Translations under genes and position numbers: made by a program
In this document: positions 46,488 to 54,931 of the stretch, piece by piece
Layout of the letters: every line of letters begins with the position of its first letter
Position numbering within the stretch: position 1 is the stretch's first letter
Assembly (NCBI RefSeq): GCF_003258595.1
Contig: NZ_QHHQ01000001.1
Location: forward strand, 1,736,001-1,800,000
DNA: 64,000 nt
From: Acuticoccus sediminis
GTDB lineage: Bacteria; Pseudomonadota; Alphaproteobacteria; Rhizobiales; Amorphaceae
Direction of reading: 5' to 3'
Notes under the pieces: model-generated
What the model was told of the DNA's origin: nothing
The model's input: the letters and a program-made list of their open reading frames with translations, nothing else
The model's database searches: none

Positions 46488-47752
46488 CACGGTTCGCGCG
46501 GCTCCTCGCGTGCCTGGCGCTCCTTCTGCTCGTGGCCCCGGCCGCCGCGCAGGAGGCGCCGCGCCTCAAGGTGGACCTCAGCGCCACCGAGGCGATCCCG
46601 GGGCAGGCGGTCTCGCTGCGCCTCACCGTGCTGGTGCCGAGCTTCATGCCGAAACCGCCGGTGTGGCCGACGTTCGAGGCGCCGAACCTCTGGGTCCGCG
46701 TCGCCTCCACCGGGCCGACGAGCGAGACCGTCGGCGGGGAGACCTGGTCCGGCGTCACCCGCCGCTATCTCCTGTCGCCGATGGTGCCGGGCACCATCGC
46801 GCTTGCGCCCTCGCAGATCCTCGTGACCTACGCGGGCGCCACGCCGGCCGACGTCCGGAACGCGGCGCTCACCACCGACCCGGTCTCCCTCGTCGGGGTG
46901 GTGCCGGCGGGGGCGGAGGACCTCGACCCCTTCATCGCCGCCGAGGAGCTGACGCTGAAGGAGACCGTCGAGGGAACGCCGGATGCCATGCGGCCCGGCG
47001 ACAGCGTGGTGCGGACGGTGACGGCGCAGATCCGCGGGACGTCGCCGATGTTCCTGCCCCGGCTCCTGCCGCCGACCGACATCCGCGGCGTGCGCACCTA
47101 TCCCGACGAGCCGGTGCTCGCGGAGTCGAGCGACCGCGGCAAGATCTCCGGAACCCGGACCGAGCGGGTGACTCTCCTCGCCGAGGGGGGCGGGGAGGGG
47201 GAGGCGCCGGCGGTGTCGATCCGCTGGTACGACCTCGGCAGGAAGGCCGTGGCGACGGCGGAGGCCGAAGGCTTCGCCGTCCATGTCGACGGCCCGCCGG
47301 TCGCCGACGACGAGCCGGTCGACTGGCGGGCCATGGCGCTGATCGCGGGGGCGGCGGCCGTGCTGGCGGCGATCGTCGCGTTCGCCGTTCGCCGCATCGT
47401 CCCGCCTGTCCGAAGGGCCGCCGCCGCGCGGATCGCCGCCTGGCGCGCCTCGGAGGGCCAGGCCCACCATGCCCTCATGCGCACGGTCCGGGCGCGCGAC
47501 CACGCGGCCCTGCGTCCCGCGCTCGACCTCTGGGCCGAGCGGACGGCTGCGGGCGACCCGCGCCACGACCCGGACGTCGCCGCCGCGCTCGCGGCGCTCG
47601 GCGCGGCACGCTATTCGGACGAGGCCGGCGCCGCGTCCGGCGAGGAGGAGGGGTGGCAGCGCCTCGCCGCCGCTCTCGCCGGAGCGCGCAGGACGACGAA
47701 TTCACGGCATCGCGACGCCGTGCTCCCTCCCTTGAACCCCGGCGCGCCCTAA
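46484..47752 (+). CDS. BatD-family protein
   Basis: This is a 422-residue exported protein: signal peptide 1-22 (cleavage after AAA), tandem beta-sandwich domains (VDLSATEAIPGQAVSLRLTV, VVRTVTAQIRGTSPMFLPRL), one helix near 283-305 and a basic cytoplasmic tail. This is the BatD (aerotolerance) layout. It follows the VWA-TPR gene with a 4-base overlap, and the octaheme cytochrome begins 7 bases after it. Confidence 0.87.
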   Translation: MTRFARLLACLALLLLVAPAAAQEAPRLKVDLSATEAIPGQAVSLRLTVLVPSFMPKPPVWPTFEAPNLWVRVASTGPTSETVGGETWSGVTRRYLLSPMVPGTIALAPSQILVTYAGATPADVRNAALTTDPVSLVGVVPAGAEDLDPFIAAEELTLKETVEGTPDAMRPGDSVVRTVTAQIRGTSPMFLPRLLPPTDIRGVRTYPDEPVLAESSDRGKISGTRTERVTLLAEGGGEGEAPAVSIRWYDLGRKAVATAEAEGFAVHVDGPPVADDEPVDWRAMALIAGAAAVLAAIVAFAVRRIVPPVRRAAAARIAAWRASEGQAHHALMRTVRARDHAALRPALDLWAERTAAGDPRHDPDVAAALAALGAARYSDEAGAASGEEEGWQRLAAALAGARRTTNSRHRDAVLPPLNPGAP

Positions 47753-47759
47753 GGTCCCC

Positions 47760-49703
47760 ATGATCCGACTAGCCGCTCTCCTGTGCCTTCTCCTCGTGCT
47801 GCCCGCCGCGGCGCAGGACGCCCCGGTCGCCGAGGCGCCGGCCTACGTCGGCACCAGCGCCTGCGCGTCGTGCCATGCCGACGCGACGGCGGCCTGGACC
47901 GGCTCACACCACGCCCTCGCATGGACCCGCCCCTCGCCGGAGACCATCGTCGCCGACTTCGACGGAACCAGCTTCGAGGCGGACGGCATGACCGCCCGGT
48001 TCCGGGTCGAGGACGATGGCTCCTACCACGTCAACGTCACGGAGAAGGACGGCGTGACGACCGACTACCGCGTCCATTCGGTCGTCGGCATCGCGCCGCT
48101 GCAGCAGTACCTCCTCGAGACCGAGCCGGGCCGGCTGCAGAGCTTCGACGTGGTGTGGGACACCGAGAAGGGCGGCTGGTTCCATCTCTATCCGGAGCTG
48201 GACCTGCCGCCGTCCGACGGGCTCCACTGGACCGGCCCCTACAAGAACTGGAACGCCCGCTGCGCCGTCTGCCACGCGACGGGCTTCGAAAAGAACTACG
48301 ATCCCGCGTCGGGCCGCTACTCGTCGGACGCGGCGGAGATCGGGGTGGGCTGCGAGGCCTGCCATGGGCCGGGCTCCGCACATCTCGCCTGGGCGAAGGG
48401 CGAGCCGATGCCGCAGACGCGCATGCCGCTCGACCATTTCGGCTTCACGCAGTCGTTCTCCTCCGGCGAGGCGACGATCTTCCAGTGCGGCGGCTGCCAC
48501 TCCCGCCGCTCGGCCTTCCTCGCCGACAGCCCGGTGCCGGGGACGCCGTACCACGACACGTACGGCCTCTCGCTGCTGCGGCCGGGCCTCTATCATGCCG
48601 ACGGGCAGATCCAGGACGAGGTCTACGTCCTCGGCTCCTTCCTCCAGTCCAGGATGTACGCCCGCGGCGTGACCTGCATGAACTGCCACGACCCGCACAG
48701 CGCGACGCTGAAGGCCGAGGGCAACGCCGTCTGCACCCAGTGCCACAGTCCGGCCGGGAACCCGGACTTCCCGACCCTGCGCCTGACCGAGTACGACAGC
48801 CCGGCGCACCATTTCCACGAACCGGGCACCAAGGGCGCGGAGTGCAAGTCGTGCCACATGCCCGAGCGCGTCTACATGGGCAACGACTGGCGGGCCGATC
48901 ATTCCCTGCGCGTGCCGCGGCCGGACCTTGCCGCCACCACCGGCGCGCCGGACGCCTGCACCACCTGCCACACCGACCGCGACGCGGCCTGGGCCGCCGG
49001 GGAGATCGCGACGCGCTTCCCCGATCCGCGCAATCGCACGCCGCACTTCGGCACCACGCTGGCGGCGGCCTGGGCCGACCCCGCCGCCGCGACCCCCGAC
49101 CTGCTGGCGCTGGTGGAGGACGAGAACGTGCCCAACATCGCCCGCGCCACTGCGCTGTCGATGCTCGGCCAGGGGAGCGACGCGGACGTCGCCGGGCGCC
49201 TCGCCGCCTACCTCGCCGACCCGGATCCGCTGATGCGCACCGCCGCCGTCGAGGCGCAGCGGCCGGCGAACCCGCAGGATCGGGTGCTGGCGTTGATCGA
49301 CAGCCTCGCGGACCCGTCGCGGGCCGTCCGCATGGAGGCGGCCCGCGCGCTGCTCGACGCGCCGATCGCCCGCATGCCACGCCCGATCGCGGCGAACCTG
49401 TCCAGCGCGATGGCGGAATGGCGCGCGGCGATGATGGCCAACATCGACTTCCCCGAGACCCACCTCCAGCTCGGCGGGATGGCGCTCGTCATGCGCAACA
49501 TACCGGCGGCGACGGCTGCGTTCCGTGAGGTGGTGGAGATGGACCCGCAGCGCATCGACGCGTGGGTGATGCTCGCCCGGATCACCGCGGCGACGTCGAC
49601 CGCCGAGGACGTCCGCGCCGTCCTCGACGAGGCGGCGGCGAAGAACCCGGAGGACCCGACGATCCGCGAATTGCAGGCGCAGCTCGCTGGGCACAGGCAG
49701 TAG
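47760..49703 (+). CDS. Octaheme c-type cytochrome with HEAT/TPR C-terminal region
   Basis: This is a 647-residue exported protein (signal peptide 1-19). Eight CxxCH haem sites lie at 35, 168, 198, 243, 306, 325, 362 and 400; the spread resembles cytochrome c554/octaheme families. From about 420 it has HEAT-like repeats (RATALSMLGQGSDADVAGRL, RAVRMEAARALLDAP) and then TPR-like helices (LALVMRNIPAATAAFREVVE). It probably transfers electrons in the periplasm; a catalytic role cannot be judged. AAGG overlapping the BatD stop serves as ribosome site, so it belongs to the MoxR-Bat operon. No cytochrome maturation genes are present in the window. Confidence 0.92.
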   Translation: MIRLAALLCLLLVLPAAAQDAPVAEAPAYVGTSACASCHADATAAWTGSHHALAWTRPSPETIVADFDGTSFEADGMTARFRVEDDGSYHVNVTEKDGVTTDYRVHSVVGIAPLQQYLLETEPGRLQSFDVVWDTEKGGWFHLYPELDLPPSDGLHWTGPYKNWNARCAVCHATGFEKNYDPASGRYSSDAAEIGVGCEACHGPGSAHLAWAKGEPMPQTRMPLDHFGFTQSFSSGEATIFQCGGCHSRRSAFLADSPVPGTPYHDTYGLSLLRPGLYHADGQIQDEVYVLGSFLQSRMYARGVTCMNCHDPHSATLKAEGNAVCTQCHSPAGNPDFPTLRLTEYDSPAHHFHEPGTKGAECKSCHMPERVYMGNDWRADHSLRVPRPDLAATTGAPDACTTCHTDRDAAWAAGEIATRFPDPRNRTPHFGTTLAAAWADPAAATPDLLALVEDENVPNIARATALSMLGQGSDADVAGRLAAYLADPDPLMRTAAVEAQRPANPQDRVLALIDSLADPSRAVRMEAARALLDAPIARMPRPIAANLSSAMAEWRAAMMANIDFPETHLQLGGMALVMRNIPAATAAFREVVEMDPQRIDAWVMLARITAATSTAEDVRAVLDEAAAKNPEDPTIRELQAQLAGHRQ

Positions 49704-50233
49704 GACGAGGCGGGGCGGCGCCCGTCGCCCCGCGGCGCCGGTTGCGCTCAGGTTGCGGGGCTGCCCTGCGTGAGACCCTATCTCGTTGCAAAAACTGACA
49801 TTTTGGGCGGATTTTGCTGGCCTTTTGCGCCCCTTGCCATCTTGAGATGTTTCAATTGGGCGCCACGTTGCTTTACGTATGAGACAACTTGAGCGCCTCA
49901 TGCGACCGCTTCGCGCGACCGCACCCGGAGCCTCGCGCACCGTCCGTGGCCCTGCGTCCCGGCCGGGCGCCCGGCGGTCCCGGGCGAGGACGGCGGTCCG
50001 CCCCGGCGGGACCGTCACCGGTCGCGGCATCGGCCGCGCCGCCCGACGGGGCGCTCGTCTGCGACGGCATCGCGTTCGCCCGGCGGGCGCGGCCCGCCCT
50101 GCGAGGATGCGCGTGGCGCGAGCCCGCGTGGCCCTTGCGGCGTGACGCCGTCCTTTATCCCAGCCGGCCGTCCGGCCGCGCGGTGCCTGCCTCCCGGCCG
50201 GCCCGCTCCGAAGAACCTGTGACGAGGACCCGC
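49704..50233. other. Intergenic stretch, octaheme gene / PaaK-like gene
   Basis: No gene is recognised in these 530 bases. An 8-bp GC hairpin (GCGGGGCG 49710-49717 with CGCCCCGC 49726-49733) follows the octaheme stop but lacks a T-run. 49787-49880 is AT-rich and could hold a promoter, though no consensus boxes fit. The rest is GC-rich with R/P/A-type translations. Confidence 0.45.
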
Positions 50234-51619
50234 ATGAACAAGCACCACCCCGGCGCCAGCTTCGCTCCCGCGAGCGAGCACGACACCACGTCTCCCGACC
50301 GGCCCTACTGGGATCCGAAGCTGGAGACGCAGAGCCGGGCCGAGTGGGAGGCGATGAAGCTGGCCCTGATGAAGGATCACCTCCGCCACGCCTACGAGAA
50401 CTCGCCCTACTACAAGAAGAGCTTCGACGAGGCCGGCGTCGGGCCGGACGACCTCCAGACCCTCGAGGACCTCAAGAAGTTCCCGACCATCAACAAGTCC
50501 GTCCTGCGCGAGCGGCAGGAGGCATTGCCGCTGCTGGGCGACATCGCCGCCGTCCCGGAGGAGCAGGTGGTGTACGTCTCGGCGTCGTCGGGCTCGACGG
50601 GCGTGCCGACGGTCTCGCCGTTCACCGCCGAGGACTTCGATGAGTGGATGGACTACGAGGCGCGCCAGTTCTGGTCCTCGGGCCTCCGGCCGACCGACCG
50701 TTACGCGCACTCGCTGAACTTCTCGCTCTTCATCGGCGGCCCGTGCGTGCTCGGCGCGCAGAAGATCGGCGCGCTGTCGATCCACGCCGGCACGGTGCCG
50801 TCCGAACGTCTCCTGACGATGCTGAAGACCTTCCAGGCGACCGCGATGTGGACCACGCCGTCCTACGCCTGGTACCTCGGCGAGACGGCGCTGAAGGAGG
50901 GGATCGACCCCAAGACCGACCTCGCCATCAAGAAGATCTTCGTCGCCGGTGAGCCGGGAGGCTCCATCCCCGAGACGCGCCAGCGCATCGAGGAGCTGTG
51001 GGGCGCCGACGTCTACGACTACTACGGCCTGTCCGACATCTTCGGCGCGTGCGCGGGCATGTGCGAGGCCAAGGACGGCCTCCACTGGGCGGAGGACCAC
51101 ATCCACGTCGAGGTGATCGACCCGGAGACGGGCGAGCACGTCCCGCCCGGCGGCCGCGGCGAGATGGTGCTGACGACGCTGAAGAAGCGCGCCCGCCCGC
51201 TGGTCCGCTTCCGCACCGGAGACATCGTCTCGTTCACCGAGGAGACGTGCTCCTGCGGGCGCACCAGCCAGCGCCTGATGGGCGTGCACGGGCGCCTCGA
51301 CGACATGCTGGTGATCCGCGGCGTCAACATCTTCCCGTCCGACGTCGAGGCCATCATCCGTAAGGACCACGACTTCACCGGCGAGTACCGGATCGTCGTC
51401 GAGCGGGTGAACCACCTCGACCAGATCACGGTCGAGGCGGAGAAGATCGTCGGGTTCAACGGCACCGACGAGGAACTCGCCAAGCGGCTGAAGGACCACA
51501 TCAAGGCCGTCACGGGCGTCGGCGCCAGGGTGTCGATCCTGGAGGCCGACAGCCTGCCGCGCGCCACCCACAAGGCAAAGCGCGTCGAGGACCGGCGCGA
51601 GCAGGTCTGGACCACGTAA
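50234..51619 (+). CDS. PaaK-like AMP-dependent (phenylacetate-CoA ligase family) ligase
   Basis: This is a 461-residue adenylate-forming ligase of the PaaK family. It has HLRHAYENSPYYKKSFDEAG, the ATP loop VYVSASSGSTGVPT, the acyl-adenylate site DVYDYYGLSDIFG, FRTGDIVSF and the Cys cluster TCSCGRT, and the C-terminal hinge MLVIRGVNIFPSDVEAII. It should activate an aryl or other carboxylic acid to its CoA ester; the acid is not certain. GAGGA upstream sets the ATG. It stands alone with a good terminator. Confidence 0.9.
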   Translation: MNKHHPGASFAPASEHDTTSPDRPYWDPKLETQSRAEWEAMKLALMKDHLRHAYENSPYYKKSFDEAGVGPDDLQTLEDLKKFPTINKSVLRERQEALPLLGDIAAVPEEQVVYVSASSGSTGVPTVSPFTAEDFDEWMDYEARQFWSSGLRPTDRYAHSLNFSLFIGGPCVLGAQKIGALSIHAGTVPSERLLTMLKTFQATAMWTTPSYAWYLGETALKEGIDPKTDLAIKKIFVAGEPGGSIPETRQRIEELWGADVYDYYGLSDIFGACAGMCEAKDGLHWAEDHIHVEVIDPETGEHVPPGGRGEMVLTTLKKRARPLVRFRTGDIVSFTEETCSCGRTSQRLMGVHGRLDDMLVIRGVNIFPSDVEAIIRKDHDFTGEYRIVVERVNHLDQITVEAEKIVGFNGTDEELAKRLKDHIKAVTGVGARVSILEADSLPRATHKAKRVEDRREQVWTT

Positions 51620-51669
51620 GCGACCGGGCGGGCATCCGTCGCCCGCGCCCTCTACGGCAACGCAATTCT

Positions 51670-51705
51670 GCCGCCGGCTCCCACGGGCCGGCGGCTTTTG
51701 CATTT
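51670..51705 (+). terminator. Intrinsic terminator of the PaaK-like gene
   Basis: A perfect 9-bp stem (GCCGCCGGC 51670-51678 with GCCGGCGGC 51687-51695) is followed by TTTTGCATTTTT, 50 bases past the stop. Confidence 0.85.
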
Positions 51706-51790
51706 TTATCGACTGGCGGTTGTTGCCCCGGTCACGTCAGCGCGCGTGGTCCCGGAGACCCGCTCGGAACCGCGCCGGGCGGGCGGTGGT

Positions 51791-51815
51791 GGAACGACGT
51801 CGATTGTGCGACGTT
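51791..51815 (+). promoter_or_regulatory. EcfG-type general stress promoter of the RTX gene
   Basis: GGAAC (51791-51795), 16 bases, CGTT (51812-51815) match exactly the alphaproteobacterial EcfG/RpoE2 consensus GGAAC-N16/17-CGTT. Transcription would start about 25 bases before the GTG. An inverted repeat ACGTCG-N6-CGACGT (51797-51814) lies within it. Confidence 0.65.
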
Positions 51816-51849
51816 TGAATAAAAATAAATCAAAATTCGGGAAGCGACA

Positions 51850-52965
51850 GTGGCACGGATCAACGGATATCTCGCCTTCGACATGTACGACCTGTCCGTC
51901 GAAGACGGGGACGTTCTGGAATACAACGGCCGGAGAATCGTCATCGGCGACGGCGACTACAGAGCCGTCTACCTCGGCGACTTCGACTACGACTCGAACG
52001 GCGCCGTCCACGGCAGCCTGACAGGCTTCGAGTATTATGCCGGCCACCGCCTCGCGGTGTCCGCGACCAACTTCGACGTCGACGCCAACTTCGCGTTCGA
52101 CGCGCTCACCTCGGGCGATTCCGACGCGCTCGTGATGGCCGTGACGAACGGGGACGACGCCATCTTCGGCTCCAGCGGGCCGGACGGCCTTGCCGGCTAC
52201 AACGGCGACGACCTGATCTACGGTTACGCCGGCGACGACGACCTCTACGGTGATGCCGGCGACGACGAGATCAGCGGCGGCCCCAACGACGACCTGATCT
52301 ACGGCGGTCCGGGCCGGGACTATCTCCTGGGCGACGAGGGCAACGACACGATCAACGGCAACCAGGACGACGACACGATCTACGGCGGCCCGGGCCGTGA
52401 TGTCCTGTCCGGCGGCGGTGCCGACGACATCATCTACGGCGAGCAGGGCGTCGACGTGCTGGTCGGCGGTTTCGGCAACGACACGCTGTACGGCGACCAG
52501 GCCGAGGACAAGCTGCGCGGCCGTTGGGACGACGACGTCCTCTACGGCGGCAACGGCAAGGATGAGATCCTCGGCAATGCCGACGACGACAAGCTGTTCG
52601 GCCAGAACGCCCCGGACTTCCTCGTCGGCGGCCTCGGCGCCGATACGATCTCCGGCGGGCACGGCAACGACCGCTTCCACTACCGGACGGCCGCCGAGGT
52701 GGACGGTGACGAGCTGACGGACTTCGACACCGGCAACGACATCATCGCGCTGCGCCGCTTCGACGCCAACGAGTCGGAGGCCGGCGTGCAGGGTTTCTCC
52801 TTCATCGGCAACGACGGGTTCTCGGGTGACGGCGGCGAGCTCAGGGCCGTGGTCCAGGGCGGCGACACGATCGTAACCGGCGACGTGACGGGCGACGGCG
52901 ACGCCGACTTCGTCCTCACGGTGCTCGGCGTGACGAACCTCAGCGAGTCCGACTTCCTGATCTAG
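51850..52965 (+). CDS. RTX-type Ca2+-binding secreted protein
   Basis: This is a 371-residue acidic protein without an N-terminal signal. Residues 1-100 are a unique beta-rich domain. Residues 101-271 are nineteen uninterrupted nine-residue RTX units of the form GGxGxDxLx. A C-terminal domain (VDGDELTDFDTGNDIIALRR ... TNLSESDFLI) resembles the secretion/peptidase M10-type C-terminal region. It would fold with Ca2+ outside the cell after type I export; no exporter is nearby. The GTG start has GGGAAG 6 bases upstream. The first domain gives no enzymatic clue. The promoter looks EcfG-dependent. Confidence 0.87.
   Translation: MARINGYLAFDMYDLSVEDGDVLEYNGRRIVIGDGDYRAVYLGDFDYDSNGAVHGSLTGFEYYAGHRLAVSATNFDVDANFAFDALTSGDSDALVMAVTNGDDAIFGSSGPDGLAGYNGDDLIYGYAGDDDLYGDAGDDEISGGPNDDLIYGGPGRDYLLGDEGNDTINGNQDDDTIYGGPGRDVLSGGGADDIIYGEQGVDVLVGGFGNDTLYGDQAEDKLRGRWDDDVLYGGNGKDEILGNADDDKLFGQNAPDFLVGGLGADTISGGHGNDRFHYRTAAEVDGDELTDFDTGNDIIALRRFDANESEAGVQGFSFIGNDGFSGDGGELRAVVQGGDTIVTGDVTGDGDADFVLTVLGVTNLSESDFLI
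52150..52662 (+). repeat. RTX nonapeptide-coding repeat tract
   Basis: Nineteen consecutive 27-base units each encode one RTX nonapeptide (for example GDDLIYGYA, GNDTLYGDQ, GADTISGGH). The units are diverged at DNA level, so it is an old protein repeat rather than a recent tandem amplification. Confidence 0.85.
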
Positions 52966-52992
52966 GACGCCCGGCGCGCTCGAACGACGGAC

Positions 52993-53026
52993 AAGGGGCG
53001 GCTCCTCCCGGGAGCCGCCCCTTTTG
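52993..53026 (+). terminator. Intrinsic terminator of the RTX gene
   Basis: A perfect 13-bp stem (52993-53005 with 53011-53023, 5-base loop) ends in TTTTGCGTT on the plus strand, 28 bases past the RTX stop. Confidence 0.9.
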
Positions 53027-53185
53027 CGTTGTCGTGCCTCGAATGGCGCATCGGCGGCGCCTGCGGGCGGCGTTCCGGGGTGGCGCCCGTCGGACCATTG
53101 GTTACGGCGAGGGCCTGCGCCGGCGGGTGTCGACGGACGCCGGGAGACTGACGGCCGGCCCCGTAGGGGGCAGCGGGGCGGCGGG

Positions 53186-54391
53186 CTAGAGAGGCAGACC
53201 GCTCCGCGGTTGCCGGCTTCCGGAAGCGATCGAGGCGAAGCCGACGATGACCGCGACGGTGACCATCGTGCCCGTGACGACCGTCAGCGCGGTTCCGAGG
53301 GACGCCGCCGTCAGCACCGCGCTCGCGAAGATGACGCCCAGCGCGTTCGCCGTGCGCAGCAGCGCGAACACCTCGGGCCGCTTGTGCGGCGGGGCGAGCG
53401 TGTCCAGCACGAGCGTGTAGTAGGTCCCAAGGGGAGCCAGCACCAGGCCGATGAGGACGGCGCCGGCGACCGTCGTCCCGAGCGAGGCCCCGAACGCGGC
53501 GAGTGCCGCCCCGACTGCCATGACAGCGAGCTGCGCCACCACGGCGCGGCGGCTCGCCATGCGGTTGCGCACGCTGACCCAGACCCCGCCCGTCACCGAT
53601 GCGAGGCAGAGCGGCACCGTGAACAGGATGGCGAGCGCGGGCTCGTAACCGAACTTCAGCGCGAGCGCCACCGCGCCGATCTCGATGGAGGCGACGGTGG
53701 CGCCGCTCGCCGCCGCGCAGGTGAGCCACAGCAGGATCGAGGGGCTCAGGACCGACGCCTCCGCCGTGGGCAGGTCCCTCACGTGCGTATCGCCCACCTG
53801 CGGGATCAGGAGGGCGGGAAGCGCGCCGAGCACCGTGAGCGCGAGGACGGCGAACACGGGCGAGATCGTGCCGAGGCCGGACGCCGCGACCGGCGCCAGG
53901 ACGAATGTCACCTCGTTCAGCGTTGCCGCGACGCCGAGCGCGCGGGGGAGCCGAGACGCGGGCGTCAGGTGGTTGAGCAGCGGCCGCAGGTAACCGTAGG
54001 CGGCCCCGTTCACCGAGCCCGCGAGGGCGGCGCAGACGATCAGCCAGGCGAAGGGCGCCTGGTAGTGCGTCGCCAGCGCGACCCCGGCGAGCGCCAGCGT
54101 GCGGAACGCGACCAGCAGTCTCAGGACGGTCGCCGCCGGCCATCGCCTCCCCAGGCGGGTGATCGGGATCGCGCCGGCGACCTGTGCGAGCGTCATCGCG
54201 AGGATCATCGCGGCGCCGCCGGTGGCGTCGCCGAGGAGGCTGAGCGCAACGAGCGAGAAGGCCACGGGTCCCGCGGCCTGAGGCACGGCCAGCGTGGCGG
54301 ACGAGGCGAACCAGCGCAGCAGCCGCCACCGTCCGGGCACAGTGCTCCCGGCGCCGTCGCGCCGCGGAGCAGCGGACAGTTCGCGCGCCAT
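53186..54391 (-). CDS. MFS transporter
   Basis: This is a 401-residue membrane protein with about twelve helices. The MFS loop signature between helices 2 and 3 is weak (ITRLGRRWPA). Two six-helix halves are separated by the loop QVGDTHVRDLPTAEAS. The substrate is unknown; position behind an SMR exporter suggests efflux. Its start is 3 bases past the SMR stop, so both share a transcript. Confidence 0.85.
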   Translation of the reverse strand: MARELSAAPRRDGAGSTVPGRWRLLRWFASSATLAVPQAAGPVAFSLVALSLLGDATGGAAMILAMTLAQVAGAIPITRLGRRWPAATVLRLLVAFRTLALAGVALATHYQAPFAWLIVCAALAGSVNGAAYGYLRPLLNHLTPASRLPRALGVAATLNEVTFVLAPVAASGLGTISPVFAVLALTVLGALPALLIPQVGDTHVRDLPTAEASVLSPSILLWLTCAAASGATVASIEIGAVALALKFGYEPALAILFTVPLCLASVTGGVWVSVRNRMASRRAVVAQLAVMAVGAALAAFGASLGTTVAGAVLIGLVLAPLGTYYTLVLDTLAPPHKRPEVFALLRTANALGVIFASAVLTAASLGTALTVVTGTMVTVAVIVGFASIASGSRQPRSGLPL

Positions 54392-54394
54392 CGC

Positions 54395-54715
54395 TCAGGC
54401 GCTCGCCAGCTTGAGCGTGACGACCCCGCCGACGATCATCGCAACGCCCGCGAGGCGGCCGACCGAGGCCGCGTCACCGAACGCGAGGATCCCGACCAGG
54501 AAGGTGCCGGCGGCGCCGATGCCGGTCCAGACCGCGTAGGCGGTGCCGAGGGGGATGTGGCGCTGCGCCATCCAGAGCATGAAGCCGCTCGCTGCCATGA
54601 ACGCCAGGGCGATCAGCACGCCGCTCCATCGCGAGCCGGACGACTGCGCGATCTTGAGCCCGACGGGCCAACCGATTTCCAGGACGCCTGCGAGAAGGAG
54701 GTAAAACCACGGCAT
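54395..54715 (-). CDS. SMR-family exporter, SugE/Gdx-like
   Basis: This is a 106-residue four-helix small multidrug resistance protein. The essential Glu is E13 in MPWFYLLLAGVLEIGWPVGL. TAYAVWTGIGAAGTFLVGIL fits the SugE/Gdx branch, whose members export guanidinium, better than the EmrE branch. I chose the ATG giving MPWFYLL; upstream residues are not membrane-like. AGGGG lies 7 bases before it. Transcription should start at the strong promoter about 100 bases upstream and continue into the MFS gene. Confidence 0.88.
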   Translation of the reverse strand: MPWFYLLLAGVLEIGWPVGLKIAQSSGSRWSGVLIALAFMAASGFMLWMAQRHIPLGTAYAVWTGIGAAGTFLVGILAFGDAASVGRLAGVAMIVGGVVTLKLASA

Positions 54716-54790
54716 GAACCAGCCCCTAGAACCTGGGCCGGGCCGTTCCCGGGCATTCTCTCCCACGATGGGCGAGGTCGTTACCTCACG
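54716..54790 (-). promoter_or_regulatory. Structured 5' leader of the SMR gene
   Basis: The predicted leader of about 75 bases holds two hairpins: GAGGT-AACG-ACCTC (54774-54787) and CCGGG-AACGG-CCCGG (54738-54752), both with AACG in the loop, about 20 bases apart. Two small hairpins before an SMR gene recall guanidine-II riboswitches, but those need ACGR tetraloops on fully paired stems, which these do not meet. The function is undecided. Confidence 0.35.
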
Positions 54791-54796
54791 GACGGG

Positions 54797-54824
54797 AAAA
54801 TATGGACCCGCCCCCGTCTGTCAA
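54797..54824 (-). promoter_or_regulatory. Sigma-70-type promoter of the SMR-MFS operon
   Basis: On the minus strand a perfect TTGACA (54824-54819), 16 bases, then TATTTT (54802-54797). The start would be near 54790. Confidence 0.6.
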
Positions 54825-54931
54825 GGGCGGCTCCGTTTCGCCTGCCGCAGGCAATGGTTGATGTATTGCCGGCCCGCGTGCGCCCGATTTACGTTCATTA
54901 TGAGGGCGATAAGCTGGCGCCGGTGCGCGCG

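Noticed and set aside
49879-50145. 88-codon plus-strand frame upstream of the PaaK-like gene
   Set aside because: Almost only R, A, G and P after the first ten residues; no ribosome site and no family similarity.
52150-52662. CRISPR or DNA tandem repeat array
   Set aside because: The 27-base periodicity is in-frame RTX nonapeptide coding; units are diverged and there are no spacers.
54716-54830. Guanidine-I, -II or -III riboswitch as a firm call
   Set aside because: Key conserved boxes (GGTCCGAGAG for class I, ACGR tetraloops on paired stems for class II, the class III pseudoknot) are absent; kept only as an unexplained leader.
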